Under the pieces are notes generated by a model. It saw only the letters and a program-made list of their open reading frames with translations, made no database searches and was not told the origin of the DNA. From Chitinophaga sp. YR573 (GTDB taxonomy: Bacteria > Bacteroidota > Bacteroidia > Chitinophagales > Chitinophagaceae), in assembly GCF_900110995.1 (NCBI RefSeq), contig NZ_FOJF01000001.1, forward strand, positions 1,133,199 through 1,197,198: a stretch of DNA of 64,000 bases, given 5' to 3'. This document shows positions 47,001 to 54,627 of this stretch, piece after piece. Made by a program: the position numbers and the translations under genes. The first letter of the stretch is position 1, and the number at the start of each line of letters is the position of its first letter.

Positions 47001-48303
47001 CCTGTACACCCTGAAACCCGTTAGCCTGTAACTGGCTTACAACGGTACCTGTATAACGACTGGCAGGACTGGCAGCCATGGTAGCATACAGATTATTAAG
47101 ACCGTTGGCCGGCAGGTGAGAGTTTGATAACGGGGTTACGTTAGGGCTATACGGATTGTACTCCCCAAGGTCCATCAAACCCACGATATCTCTTGTATTG
47201 GTAGTAGCACCTGTTTTGTTGGTCACCCATACCTCTATGCGGTTGATATATGCCAGGGAACGGATCACCGGCAGGTTGCTCATGGAGTAATTAAAGGTAT
47301 CCCGGAAGAACTGCGCCAGTAAGAAGTGGCGGTTATCTTCATATTCATCTGCTTTTATGGAGTAGTCCTGTACCTGGCTACCACCTTTAACGAGCAGGTT
47401 TTGTTTCTGTGATTTCTGATTGGACAGTACGCTGGTCACTGTTAAACGGCCAAACTGTAGCTGGGTTTTGATACCAAACAGGGATTGTACACCCGAAATG
47501 AGTGAACTGCGTAAAGGGAAACTCACGTTTCCCGCTTCTATCTTTTTAATGATTTCGTCGTCGTAACCGGTATATTCCAGTTTTACCTGGTTTTCAAAGT
47601 CGAAGGTAGATTGTGTATTATAGTTGGTGATCAGTTTCAGTTTGTCCCCGATTTTACCGGTTACGTTCATATTGATATTCATATCGAACGCAAAGCCGCC
47701 GGTTTTACGGGCCTGTTCTGTCAGTACCGGGTTCTTGATGTTCTGGCCTTCGTAGCCGAAGGTTAGTTCCAGGCTACCTTGTGGCTTGATATCCACTTTG
47801 TTACCACCAAAGATCCTGTCGAATAGTTTACTTCCCTTGTAGAGTTCTGGTCCATCACTTTTCTGGTTCAGGGAGCCGAGTGTGCTGGCTCTTTTCTGCC
47901 AGTAGTCCTGTTCACTTTTCTGGGATTGCAGTTTGTAAAATTCGTCGAAACTCAGGTAGGTAGGATTGCGGTAGTAGTGGTCTCCTATTTTCTCTGTGAC
48001 TGTATATTCTTTGGTAATCGGGTCGTAATCAACTGTTTTTGAGATACCGGCAGGATCTTTCAGATCCATTTTATTTTGTACAGGATCTGTGATACTGGTA
48101 CCATAGCGGTCTTTGATGGGATATTTCAAAGTATCCTTCTTTACAACGGTATCTTTAGCCGTGGTATCAGTATTCAGTTTTGGTTGCCAATTGGTACGAT
48201 CATTGTTGGTATAACCCGAACGATTTCTTGCTGCAGTGTCAACAATAAAAAAAGATGCAACTCCTATTACTGCTATAGCACCGAAATATGTCTTTCTTGA
48301 CAA
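41059..48303 (-). CDS. sprA: T9SS outer-membrane translocon protein SprA (Sov)
   Basis: SprA is the giant beta-barrel through which T9SS cargo crosses the outer membrane. The 2414-residue length, the N-terminal signal/anchor (YFGAIAVIGVASFFIV), the early SYLSFDEF-like segment (PTYLSFDEFYKLQ), the repeated NPVLTEQARKTGGFAF and FEGSQSGYDL segments, and the C-terminal barrel ending in GGLTLRFMLAQ fit the family. The start is TTG, with no nearby ATG. It follows ruvA by 35 nt, a pairing I recall as common in Bacteroidota. The CHU_C proteins in this window are probable cargo. Confidence 0.95.
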   Translation of the reverse strand: MSRKTYFGAIAVIGVASFFIVDTAARNRSGYTNNDRTNWQPKLNTDTTAKDTVVKKDTLKYPIKDRYGTSITDPVQNKMDLKDPAGISKTVDYDPITKEYTVTEKIGDHYYRNPTYLSFDEFYKLQSQKSEQDYWQKRASTLGSLNQKSDGPELYKGSKLFDRIFGGNKVDIKPQGSLELTFGYEGQNIKNPVLTEQARKTGGFAFDMNINMNVTGKIGDKLKLITNYNTQSTFDFENQVKLEYTGYDDEIIKKIEAGNVSFPLRSSLISGVQSLFGIKTQLQFGRLTVTSVLSNQKSQKQNLLVKGGSQVQDYSIKADEYEDNRHFLLAQFFRDTFNYSMSNLPVIRSLAYINRIEVWVTNKTGATTNTRDIVGLMDLGEYNPYSPNVTPLSNSHLPANGLNNLYATMAASPASRYTGTVVSQLQANGFQGVQDYEKTFARKLDSSEYTVNRQLGFISLNQQLQADEVLAVAYQYTYNGRVYNVGEFSQDVPPDQTNSANQKILFLKLLKATSARPNLPIWDLMMKNIYSTGAYQINRADFKMDVYYKDPGTETRAPSDKRYLPDAKGQWAGAPLITILNLDRLNNQNDPQPDGVFDYVEGYTINSQTGRLMFPQLEPFAGGVQKAFEGDATLEKQYLFRVLYDSIKVVAQQFPQLNRYIIKGSYKSSNSSEIQLGGYNIPPGSVTVTAGGQQLRENVDFVIDYNLGRIKIINSGILNSGQAINVQFENNAAFGTQVRNYFGTRLDYVVNDKLSIGSTIARMSERPYYQKVNYGEDPIKNTVVGFDVNYNSQWKGLTRFLNKLPNYKSTTPSNIMFTGEVAKLFPGHSKLVNASGSNQGQIYIDDFEGSQSGYDLKFPATSWALASTPKDASDSTGVIMFPEANANDQLTYGTNRAKLAWYIIEPTLQIPSSGGLPAGITKDDQSDPRVRLVYQTEVFANRSTDFGQSQLSTLDLAYYPTERGPYNYTAGADSIDANGKLRSPKKKWAGIMRSIDNSDFETQNVEFIEFWIQDPFIKEPNSNGGQLYFNLGNVSEDILKDSKKFFENGMPNPITDLAKVDTSIWGRTPKFQQQITQAFDNDPEIRKYQDIGYDGLQDNDEAVFRKSYLDRLAANFGIGSQIYREAQADPSNDDYKHYRDYANTPILQRYKKYSNPEGNSPVSTNAAYSTAATNIPESEDLNRDNTLNETEEYFQYRVNLKPNMVVGTNFIVDKIVADVTLANGTKTTENWYQFKVPVNGFDKKIGSIPDFKSIRFMRMFLTGFEDSVVVRFAKLQLVRNQWRQYDYKLQAGDPVPNDDATSFNTSAVNIEENSSRKPIPYVLPPGVVRQNTVSTNNTTLQLNEQSMSLQVCDLKDGDTRGVSKNLNMDLRQYKRLQLDLHAEAMNDANSLKDGELRAVIRMGSDFVENYYEYQVPLKVTPWGSNNNQVIWPDANNVDLDLSTLTQLKQRRNQCDTCSPLKPYTEQNANGGYISVIGNPNLGDVRTMLLGITNPKNDGLPKCGEVWFNELRLSGLDEKGGYAGLGRVDVQLADLGTVSVSGNMHTAGFGNLDQRVNERFRDNYLQYDAAANLDLGKLLPKKASLSIPVYAGYSQAVSRPEYDPYDMDIKLKDKLRMARSAYERDSIRRAAEDFTSIKSLNFTNVRKLNLNRKKSHLWDIENFDISYSYSQTLTHSPIIENDVLTKHRGGLGYNFSGQSKFYQPFKKLFKTKTHWLDLIRDFNVNYVPSLISFRADVTRQFGATRIRNVGGDGTFKLPETYNKYFTFDRYYGLKWDLTRSLSIDFNAVNNARIDEPAGRLNTKAKKDSLWSNFFKLGRTTNYFHTLNATYTLPTSKFPLLSWTNIALGYSAEYRWTGASLLAQYLGNAIENTQQKTIMAEFKFSDLYNRSKFLRAINNSGNKNKPNQQQNQQGMNGNKQPPGKQPAKQETTPEISPILKAVLKPLLSIKRINVDYSENGGTRLPGYIDSTKILGMNWASMAPGIPFVAGKQPDKAWLDNFAKRGLITPDTLFNVQYQQQFTQRLQIQAQLEPATDLRIDLNVTKSFTKTHTELFKNLSDDGFEHLSPYDAGGFEISYLAVKTIFGKIDSETGTTKTFSDFQRYRQTISSRLGALNPYNQDPAVPINDPKDPNYRYGYGRYAQDVLVPAFLAAYTGKDPEKIGLLKNGGATSVRSNPFSNYLPRPNWRITYNGLTKLEPFKSIFTNVSLTHAYVGSLSMSSYNTNLLYEDPRLAGYPGFVDTVSGNYVPYFMLPNITMTEQFAPLLGVDVTLTNSLNLRVEFKKSRSLSLSLIDYQLTELRSSEITIGGSYRLRNVKFAFLGPPKDGKKVQNDMNFRLDMSFRDDKTVNNRLDADLVIPTSGQKVIGISPSIDYVVNNRLNLRFFYDRRQTIPVISTAYPITNTRGGLTLRFMLAQ

Positions 48304-48338
48304 GAGAAATAGGTTTTTATAGAGGTCAGGGTAAATGT

Positions 48339-48926
48339 TTAAAGACCTTTCAGGGATTTTTTAATCAGCCCTTCCAGATCTTCCAATAGTGGTTCTGCTT
48401 TAAGTACTTTGGAAATAGCCTGTTCTGCTACATTTCGTGCAATTCCCAGTGTGACTAATGCATTTAACGCATCTTCCTGCATTGTATTGTTTGACGTAAC
48501 AGATATTTGATATCCAATATCCTTTTGTTTCTTAAACTTGTCCTTTAGTTCCAGTATAAGGCGTTTAGCCGTTTTAGCCCCTATTCCCTTAATGCTTTCC
48601 AGCATCTTTTCATTTTCCATTGTAATGGCCCGCTGGATATCTTCCGGTTGTAAAGAAGACAACATCATACGGGCGGTATTGGCGCCAATTCCGGATACCC
48701 CCATGAGTAACAGGAACATACTACGTTCTGCTTCGTCAAAAAAGCCATACAGGGTATGAGCATCTTCCTTTATATGGAGGTAAGCCAGCAATTTGCAGCT
48801 TTCCAGCGCCTGTATGCGAGAATAGGTATTGAGACTGATCTGCACTTCATATCCCACGCCCTGCACATCAAGATGTACCATGGCAGGGGATTTATAGGAC
48901 AGTTTTCCATTGAGGTAAGCAATCAT
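48339..48926 (-). CDS. ruvA: Holliday junction branch-migration protein RuvA
   Basis: It binds four-way junctions as a tetramer and loads the RuvB motor. The 195-residue protein has the N-terminal OB domain (YLNGKLSYKSPAMVHLDVQGVGYEV), two helix-hairpin-helix motifs (LLMGVSGIGANTARMML and IKGIGAKTAKRLILELK) and the C-terminal RuvB-binding helices (LNALVTLGIARNVAEQAI). Length is normal. Confidence 0.95.
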   Translation of the reverse strand: MIAYLNGKLSYKSPAMVHLDVQGVGYEVQISLNTYSRIQALESCKLLAYLHIKEDAHTLYGFFDEAERSMFLLLMGVSGIGANTARMMLSSLQPEDIQRAITMENEKMLESIKGIGAKTAKRLILELKDKFKKQKDIGYQISVTSNNTMQEDALNALVTLGIARNVAEQAISKVLKAEPLLEDLEGLIKKSLKGL

Positions 48927-49067
48927 ACAGATATAAAATGTTTGGCAAACCTAGTAAAAATTTAGCAAGAAGGAGGCAGGAACTACCCCCCTCTTTATTT
49001 CTTATCCTACGATTTCCAAATTCTTATGTATTTTTACGCCCTCGTTTAAAACATCTATATTTCTAAT

Positions 49068-50066
49068 ATGACTAAAATAACGGCCGCTATTACGGCGGTA
49101 GGTGGCTATGTACCCGACTACGTGCTTTCTAACAAAGAACTGGAAAAACTGGTTGATACTACAGACGAATGGATTATTACCCGTACAGGGATAAGTGAAA
49201 GGAGAATATTGAAAGGCGATAAGATGGGAACCTCTGAGCTATGTGTACCCGTTGCGCTGGAAATATGCCGCAAAAGAGGGATTAGCCCGGAAGAAATAGA
49301 CCTGCTGATAGTAGCTACTGTTACACCAGACATGGTATTTCCCGCAACAGCTAACATTGTAACTGATAAGATAGGCGCTAAAAATGCCTTTGGATTTGAT
49401 ATAGCCGCCGCCTGTTCAGGTTTCCTCTATGCCCTGGACACCGGTGCAAGATTCATAGAAAGTGGCCGTTATAAGAAGGTAATGGTAATAGGAGCCGATA
49501 AAATGAGTTCCATTATTGATTACACCGACCGTACTACCTGTATCATTTTCGGAGATGGTGGTGCCGGCGTACTGCTGGAACCTAACGAAGAAGGATATGG
49601 CGTAATAGACAGCATCCTGAAAAGCGATGGTCATGGCCGTGAGTACCTTCACATGAAAGCGGGCGGTTCTGCACAGCCAGCTACCCTTGAAACTATTGCC
49701 AACAGGGAACACTATGTGTACCAGGAAGGTAAAATGGTATTCAAATATGCAGTAGGTAATATGTCTGAAGCTGCTCATGACATTATGAAGCGTAACAACC
49801 TGACTTCTGAGGATATTGCATGGCTGGTACCTCACCAGGCCAACAAACGTATCATTGATGCTACGGCACACCGGATGGGACTGCCAGAAGAAAAAGTGAT
49901 GATGAACATCCAACGCTATGGTAACACCACTGCGGGCACACTTCCTCTTTGCCTGTGGGACTACGAAAAACAGCTTAAAAAAGGTGATAACCTGGTATTG
50001 GCCGCATTTGGTGGTGGGTTTACCTGGGGAGCCAGTTATCTGAAGTGGGCATACGATAGTAAGTAA
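49068..50066 (+). CDS. fabH: Beta-ketoacyl-ACP synthase III
   Basis: It starts fatty-acid synthesis by condensing an acyl-CoA with malonyl-ACP. The 332-residue protein shows the catalytic Cys in AAACSGFLYAL, the His in VPHQANKRI and the Asn in YGNTTAGTLPL. Length and the N-terminus (ITAVGGYVPDYVLSN) are typical. It is divergent from ruvA and ends in a hairpin terminator. fabD lies further right in the window but is not linked. Confidence 0.94.
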   Translation: MTKITAAITAVGGYVPDYVLSNKELEKLVDTTDEWIITRTGISERRILKGDKMGTSELCVPVALEICRKRGISPEEIDLLIVATVTPDMVFPATANIVTDKIGAKNAFGFDIAAACSGFLYALDTGARFIESGRYKKVMVIGADKMSSIIDYTDRTTCIIFGDGGAGVLLEPNEEGYGVIDSILKSDGHGREYLHMKAGGSAQPATLETIANREHYVYQEGKMVFKYAVGNMSEAAHDIMKRNNLTSEDIAWLVPHQANKRIIDATAHRMGLPEEKVMMNIQRYGNTTAGTLPLCLWDYEKQLKKGDNLVLAAFGGGFTWGASYLKWAYDSK

Positions 50067-50075
50067 TTATAGTTA

Positions 50076-50112
50076 TTTTTTTGTGGTGGTGCTTCGCACC
50101 ATCACAAAAAAA
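50076..50112. terminator. Bidirectional terminator after fabH
   Basis: T7 plus GTGGTGGTGC pairs with GCACCATCAC plus A7 around a TTC loop, with one G-T wobble. It lies between the convergent fabH and degenerate kinase genes, next to hairpin repeat copy 3. Confidence 0.75.
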
Positions 50113-50115
50113 TTT

Positions 50116-50147
50116 GAAGGAGTTTTGCAGGGCTTCTCCCTGCACCC
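50116..50147 (-). repeat. Dispersed GCAGGGC hairpin repeat, copy 3
   Basis: GAAGGAGTTTTGCAGGG, CTTCT and CCCTGCACCC reproduce the repeat with one base change in the loop-closing pair (hairpin 50127-50143). It begins 6 nt after the stop of the degenerate kinase gene and is followed by the terminator, exactly as copy 2 is at sprA. Confidence 0.85.
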
Positions 50148-50153
50148 AAATCT

Positions 50154-52022
50154 TTAGTTAAAAGACGGCAGTGTATATACCAACTGTAACTGTGTTTCTG
50201 TTTTCTCTGCCCATATCTGCCCTCCCATCTTATCCATAAAGTCTTTACAGATCACCATTGTGATCCCTTCCTGATGTACAAATAAATGGGCCGCCATCTC
50301 TGCTGTAACCTCCGGAGCCGTAGAAGTGAGCGTTACCTTCACCTGGTGGGCTTCCTTTACAGCCATGATACCAATTGTATGATTATCAGGCGAGAATGAA
50401 GCTGCATAATATAAGAGGCTACGGTTCACAAACTGTAACATTTCCGATTCTCCTGCCAGCAGGATATCATCGGCTATATTCAGTCCGACTGAGATTTGCC
50501 TGGTTATCAGCGCCGGCGCCATACCCTGCAGGATCTCTTCGAAAAAGGGTAGCAGGGGGCAAGCCATAGGGCTGTAAACAAACCCGGATAACTGGGACTT
50601 TATCCATCTTAATATGTTATCGAAAACAACCAGGGTATTGCGGGAAGAAACATCTACCTGATCTATCAATTCCTGTAATACTTCTTTGCCAGCATTATTC
50701 CGGAACATCACGGCCACCTTTATAATGTTGTTGAGCGGCTCTCTGAAATCATTGGCAATGATAGCAATCAGTTTATTCTTAAAATCATCATTGATCTGTA
50801 GTTGTTTGTTCTTTTCTGAAATGGCGGTGTTCATATCTGCCATGAGCAATTCCTGCTGCCGCAGGTTACGGTAAGAGCGGTAACGGGTGAAAGTAAATCC
50901 TCCCAATAACAACAATACGCCTGATAAAAGCCCGATCAGTATCTGCCGGTGTTCCTTTTTCATGTTGGTTTTTGCGATCTTCTCCTTTTGTACTTTGTTG
51001 CTCAATTGCCATTCCGTTAATGCCTGTTCCTTGAGAAAGTAATCCAGGTGATTTACCTGTATATTATTATTCATTTCCTGCCGGCGGCGAACTAATTCGT
51101 ACAGCTCTTTTCCATAGGTTGCTGTTTTAGCTGCGTCTTTTTTATTTGCGTAGTAGTGGTATAAACTGGTTATGGCAGGTAAGATCAGGTCTGTATACCC
51201 TGCCTGTTCCGCCAACGCGAAGATCTTTTCTTTATAGGGTATTATATCTGTATTATGTCCGTTTTTAGTGTAGGTTTCAATATGCTCCAACATATCAATT
51301 CCAACGAAAATTAACCCTTCACTAATAGCCTGATCGGCCAGTTGATTGATCCTTTTCACAGCTCTGTCAGCTTCTCCCCTCTTCATCCATTCATCAGCCT
51401 CAATTGCTTCTATGTAGTAATGATTCCTGCTTCCCGGATATTTAGCCAGGATCTCCTTTGCTTTTTGAATGGCCCACAACACTGAATCCTGCCGGAGGCT
51501 ATCTCCGCCAAAATGGATAGCGTAATTGATCAGTACTAATCCGTAGATTGAATCATTGGGCAGGTGTTTGCCCATGTTCATGGCCTGTTGCAGGAATATT
51601 TCTGCGATAGGGTCACTCCCTTCATAGTTATAATATACACTACTGTTCATCAGCACCTGGCATACGTTCGCAGAATCACCTAACTGGCGGTATAGTAACA
51701 AGGCTTTATAGTCGTATTCAATAGCCTGTTTCATGTTGGCTTTCAGTGCATAAAAGATGCTGAGGTTATTGAGGCCATCGGCCATGCCTTTTTTGTATTT
51801 CAGGCGGGTAGCTATATCACGGGCTTGTACGGAGAACAGGAAACAACTGTCTGCATTGCTCAGGTGATACTGCATACCTAACTGGTTCAATACATTTACA
51901 TAACCAATACTGTCTTTTTTTGTAGCAAGGGTTTGCTTTAGTTCATGAATTACCTTGTTCTGCGCAGAGAGTGAACCGGCGAACATCAATAACAGGATCA
52001 ATATGTAATGGAATATTCTCAC
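50154..52022 (-). CDS. TPR histidine kinase homologue with lost catalytic residues (pseudokinase)
   Basis: The 622-residue protein has a signal peptide, a TPR-like helical sensor (about 25-330), a transmembrane segment (ILIGLLSGVLLLLGGF) and HisKA/HATPase-like domains. It closely matches its upstream paralogue, but the phospho-acceptor His is Asn (IANDFREPL). The ATP-binding N-box is LLYYAASFS instead of LLHNAVKFS, and the DxGxG box is missing. The GTG at 52022 overlaps the upstream stop (GTGA), so translation is coupled; the frame is otherwise intact. I infer a non-catalytic partner or decoy of the upstream kinase. Confidence 0.82.
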   Translation of the reverse strand: MRIFHYILILLLMFAGSLSAQNKVIHELKQTLATKKDSIGYVNVLNQLGMQYHLSNADSCFLFSVQARDIATRLKYKKGMADGLNNLSIFYALKANMKQAIEYDYKALLLYRQLGDSANVCQVLMNSSVYYNYEGSDPIAEIFLQQAMNMGKHLPNDSIYGLVLINYAIHFGGDSLRQDSVLWAIQKAKEILAKYPGSRNHYYIEAIEADEWMKRGEADRAVKRINQLADQAISEGLIFVGIDMLEHIETYTKNGHNTDIIPYKEKIFALAEQAGYTDLILPAITSLYHYYANKKDAAKTATYGKELYELVRRRQEMNNNIQVNHLDYFLKEQALTEWQLSNKVQKEKIAKTNMKKEHRQILIGLLSGVLLLLGGFTFTRYRSYRNLRQQELLMADMNTAISEKNKQLQINDDFKNKLIAIIANDFREPLNNIIKVAVMFRNNAGKEVLQELIDQVDVSSRNTLVVFDNILRWIKSQLSGFVYSPMACPLLPFFEEILQGMAPALITRQISVGLNIADDILLAGESEMLQFVNRSLLYYAASFSPDNHTIGIMAVKEAHQVKVTLTSTAPEVTAEMAAHLFVHQEGITMVICKDFMDKMGGQIWAEKTETQLQLVYTLPSFN

Positions 52023-53926
52023 GGTATCTGATGTTTTATCACCGGCAAGGTGTATGAAAATGTACATCCCTTATCCCGGTTATTAACTGCCTGTATCGTT
52101 CCGTTCATCTTATCCATAAAATCTTTACAGATAATCAATGCAAGACCAGCACCACCGTTGCTCCTGGGGGTATCCTGGTATTCGAATATACGCGCCAGGA
52201 CTTCTGGCTGTATGCCTTTTCCTTCATCTTTAAAACATACTGTGAGTGCTCCGTTTTGCCTCGTTGCAAAAATGTGAATAGTGCCTGAGGCAAGACTAAA
52301 CTTTACAGCGTTGTGCAACAAGTTACGGTGTACAAACTGTAACATTTCCCTGTCTGCCAGCAAAAGAATTTCTTCCGGCAACTGCATGTTTATTTGCAAA
52401 GATTTTTCTTCACAACCGTCTTTCAATGCCTCTAATGCTTCTCTGATCATGGTTGCAGGGCGACATGGTACAGGTGTATATACGAATCCACTTAACTGGG
52501 AATTTATCCAACGCAAAATATTATCAAATACATGTAGTGTATGTTCTGAATTACTTTCCAGTCTTTTGAATAATTTTGCTGCATCATCAAATGTCAGCAA
52601 CTCATCTTTTAACAGGGAAGTGATATCTGTAATGTGGATCAGTGGCCCGCGAAAGTCGTGAGCAATGAGGCTTATCAGTTTATTTTTAAAATCATCATGC
52701 GTACGCAGCAGTATATTTTTATCACTGATCTCGCGGTTCTTTTCTCCCAGGTGTTTTGCATTTTTTCCTGAACGACGGTGAGAACGGTTTACTTCTATCA
52801 GCAATAAAACAGTTAACAGGAGTAATATGATGAGAGTGATGATAATGATATATCTGTCGCGGCTTGCAGTTGTTTTTCTTTCCAGCAGTTGCTGCTGATA
52901 ATCGTGCTGCAGTTGCAGTTCTCTTAACTGTTTTTTCTGCATATAGTAATCTACATAATCCAGTTCTCCTTGTGTTTTGCTCTTATCCTGTTTTTCCATG
53001 ATTTCTGCTATCACACTGCTGTAATGTGTGAGAGAATCTGCCGGTCCATGTTCTTCATAATAGGAGTAGAGGTCCAGTGCCTCTGCCAATATTGACTCAC
53101 GGTATCCTGTCATCATCGCAATGTTCACCATGACCTGCCGATAATAATGAAGGGAATCGGCCTGATGCTGTAAACTTTTATATTCCGCCATTTGCGAAAG
53201 CCCGTATATAGCATGATAAGCAGATCCTCTGCGCAAAGCTTCTGCTGTAATTGCAGACAACTGAGCTATTGCTTTAGCGGTATCTCCCTTGTCCAGTAAC
53301 TCATCTGCTTCCAGCATACCGGTCTGCAAGACCATACCTACATCCCCGTATTTATCAGCCAGCCTGCGGGCAGCACGCAATGCATTTATAGCGTCATTAG
53401 CATGTACACTATCGAAGCGGTATATAAAGTAGTATGCGGTAAGTACAGGGAAATAGAGGCGGTCCTTGCGTATATGGCGACTAATATCTATGGACTTTTT
53501 TATGTAGGGTAAAGCCTCCTGATGTTTACCTTCAAACTGGTAGTAAATACCTATATCCATATTCAACAGACACATACCGGCACTATCCCCCAATGCTTCA
53601 TAGGTTCTCAATGCATCCTGGTAAAAGCGGAAAGAGAGGTAACCGTTCTCCCGGTAACCATAATAAGTACCCAGTGTGCGGTAAGCCTGCGCCTCTCCTT
53701 TTTTGTACCCGCTCTCACGGGCGGCATTCCTGGCGGCAGACAGGTAAAAGAAACAGGTATCCAGCTGACGATACAGATATTGTGATGCGAGCTTATTCAG
53801 GCTATCAACTTTTTGCTGCGCAGAAAGGTCTGGATACCGGGTAAAGCACCCGAAAAAAATTATTAAGCAAAATAATAGTGTGGTCTTTTTGATGCTAAAG
53901 TATTTGAAGTTAAATCTCAAAAACAA
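52019..53926 (-). CDS. TPR-containing sensor histidine kinase
   Basis: The 635-residue protein has a signal peptide, a TPR-like helical sensor region (about 40-330), a transmembrane segment (IIIITLIILLLLTVLLLI, about 357-375), the HisKA phospho-acceptor in LIAHDFRGPL (about residue 423) and an HATPase domain with N-box RNLLHNAVKFS, G1 box KDEGKGI and G2 GGAGLALIICKDF. No response regulator is adjacent. The start is TTG, and its first bases overlap the end of the Nudix regulator by 17 nt. It is directly followed by a degenerate paralogue with a GTGA overlap. Confidence 0.87.
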   Translation of the reverse strand: MFLRFNFKYFSIKKTTLLFCLIIFFGCFTRYPDLSAQQKVDSLNKLASQYLYRQLDTCFFYLSAARNAARESGYKKGEAQAYRTLGTYYGYRENGYLSFRFYQDALRTYEALGDSAGMCLLNMDIGIYYQFEGKHQEALPYIKKSIDISRHIRKDRLYFPVLTAYYFIYRFDSVHANDAINALRAARRLADKYGDVGMVLQTGMLEADELLDKGDTAKAIAQLSAITAEALRRGSAYHAIYGLSQMAEYKSLQHQADSLHYYRQVMVNIAMMTGYRESILAEALDLYSYYEEHGPADSLTHYSSVIAEIMEKQDKSKTQGELDYVDYYMQKKQLRELQLQHDYQQQLLERKTTASRDRYIIIITLIILLLLTVLLLIEVNRSHRRSGKNAKHLGEKNREISDKNILLRTHDDFKNKLISLIAHDFRGPLIHITDITSLLKDELLTFDDAAKLFKRLESNSEHTLHVFDNILRWINSQLSGFVYTPVPCRPATMIREALEALKDGCEEKSLQINMQLPEEILLLADREMLQFVHRNLLHNAVKFSLASGTIHIFATRQNGALTVCFKDEGKGIQPEVLARIFEYQDTPRSNGGAGLALIICKDFMDKMNGTIQAVNNRDKGCTFSYTLPVIKHQIP

Positions 53927-54605
53927 ATCCTCTTCTTTTTAACTCTTCATACTGTTGCTTATCAAAACGATAAAGATATGCCCCCTTCTTGGAAGTGGTT
54001 TTATCCTTCTCCTCCAGTTTTTCCAGTATGTTCATTGATAGGATCTTCTTCCTGAAGTTACGTTTATCCAGTTCATGCTGATAAATCTCTTCGTACAGGC
54101 TGCGCAGCTGGGAAAGAGTGAACTTTTCCGGTAGTAACTCAAAGCCAATGGGATGAAAATGAGCATTTTCACGCAGTTTTTTAAGTGCATCGGCAATCAT
54201 TTGCCGGTGGTCAAAAATCAGTTCCGGTATCTGGTGTAATTCCAGCCAGTGGGCTGCATATTGTTGTGCAAGGAAGTGATCATGTTCTGTGATACGGATC
54301 AATGCATAATAAGCCATGGAAATAACCCTTGCACCTGTATCACGTCTTACATTACCATAGCAGGCCAGTTGTTCCATGTAGATATTCTCCAGACCGGTCG
54401 TTTGTCTCAACACCCTGCCGGCAGCTTCATCAACGCTTTCTTCATTTTGTAAAAAGCCTCCCATCAATGACCATTCTCCCTGCATAGGATCTACTTTCCG
54501 CTGCATGATCAATAGTTTCAGCTTACCATTTTCAAAACCCAGAATTATACAATCTACTGCTACCAGGTGCTGAGGGACATTTGCATAAAATGATTGTGCA
54601 CTCAT
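53910..54605 (-). CDS. Nudix-fold transcriptional regulator (NrtR/AraR-like)
   Basis: The 231-residue protein has an N-terminal Nudix domain (about 1-140) and a C-terminal winged helix (about 150-225: LSQLRSLYEEIYQHELDKRN). The Nudix box reads GFLQNEESVDEAAGRVLRQ, where three of the catalytic acidic positions (REUxEE) have become Val, Gln and Thr. This fits the NrtR-type family, in which the Nudix domain senses a ligand rather than hydrolysing it. The ATG at 54605 (MSAQSFYANV) is chosen over a longer in-frame start inside the DinB gene. It precedes the kinase pair and probably controls this cluster (inference). Confidence 0.85.
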   Translation of the reverse strand: MSAQSFYANVPQHLVAVDCIILGFENGKLKLLIMQRKVDPMQGEWSLMGGFLQNEESVDEAAGRVLRQTTGLENIYMEQLACYGNVRRDTGARVISMAYYALIRITEHDHFLAQQYAAHWLELHQIPELIFDHRQMIADALKKLRENAHFHPIGFELLPEKFTLSQLRSLYEEIYQHELDKRNFRKKILSMNILEKLEEKDKTTSKKGAYLYRFDKQQYEELKRRGFVFEI

Positions 54606-54627
54606 TGAAATATTATTGTCTGCGTCG

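Noticed and set aside
52023..52067. Upstream ATG start for the pseudokinase gene
   Set aside because: The GTG at 52022 gives a proper signal peptide and a GTGA coupling overlap; the upstream residues look like read-through of the kinase gene.
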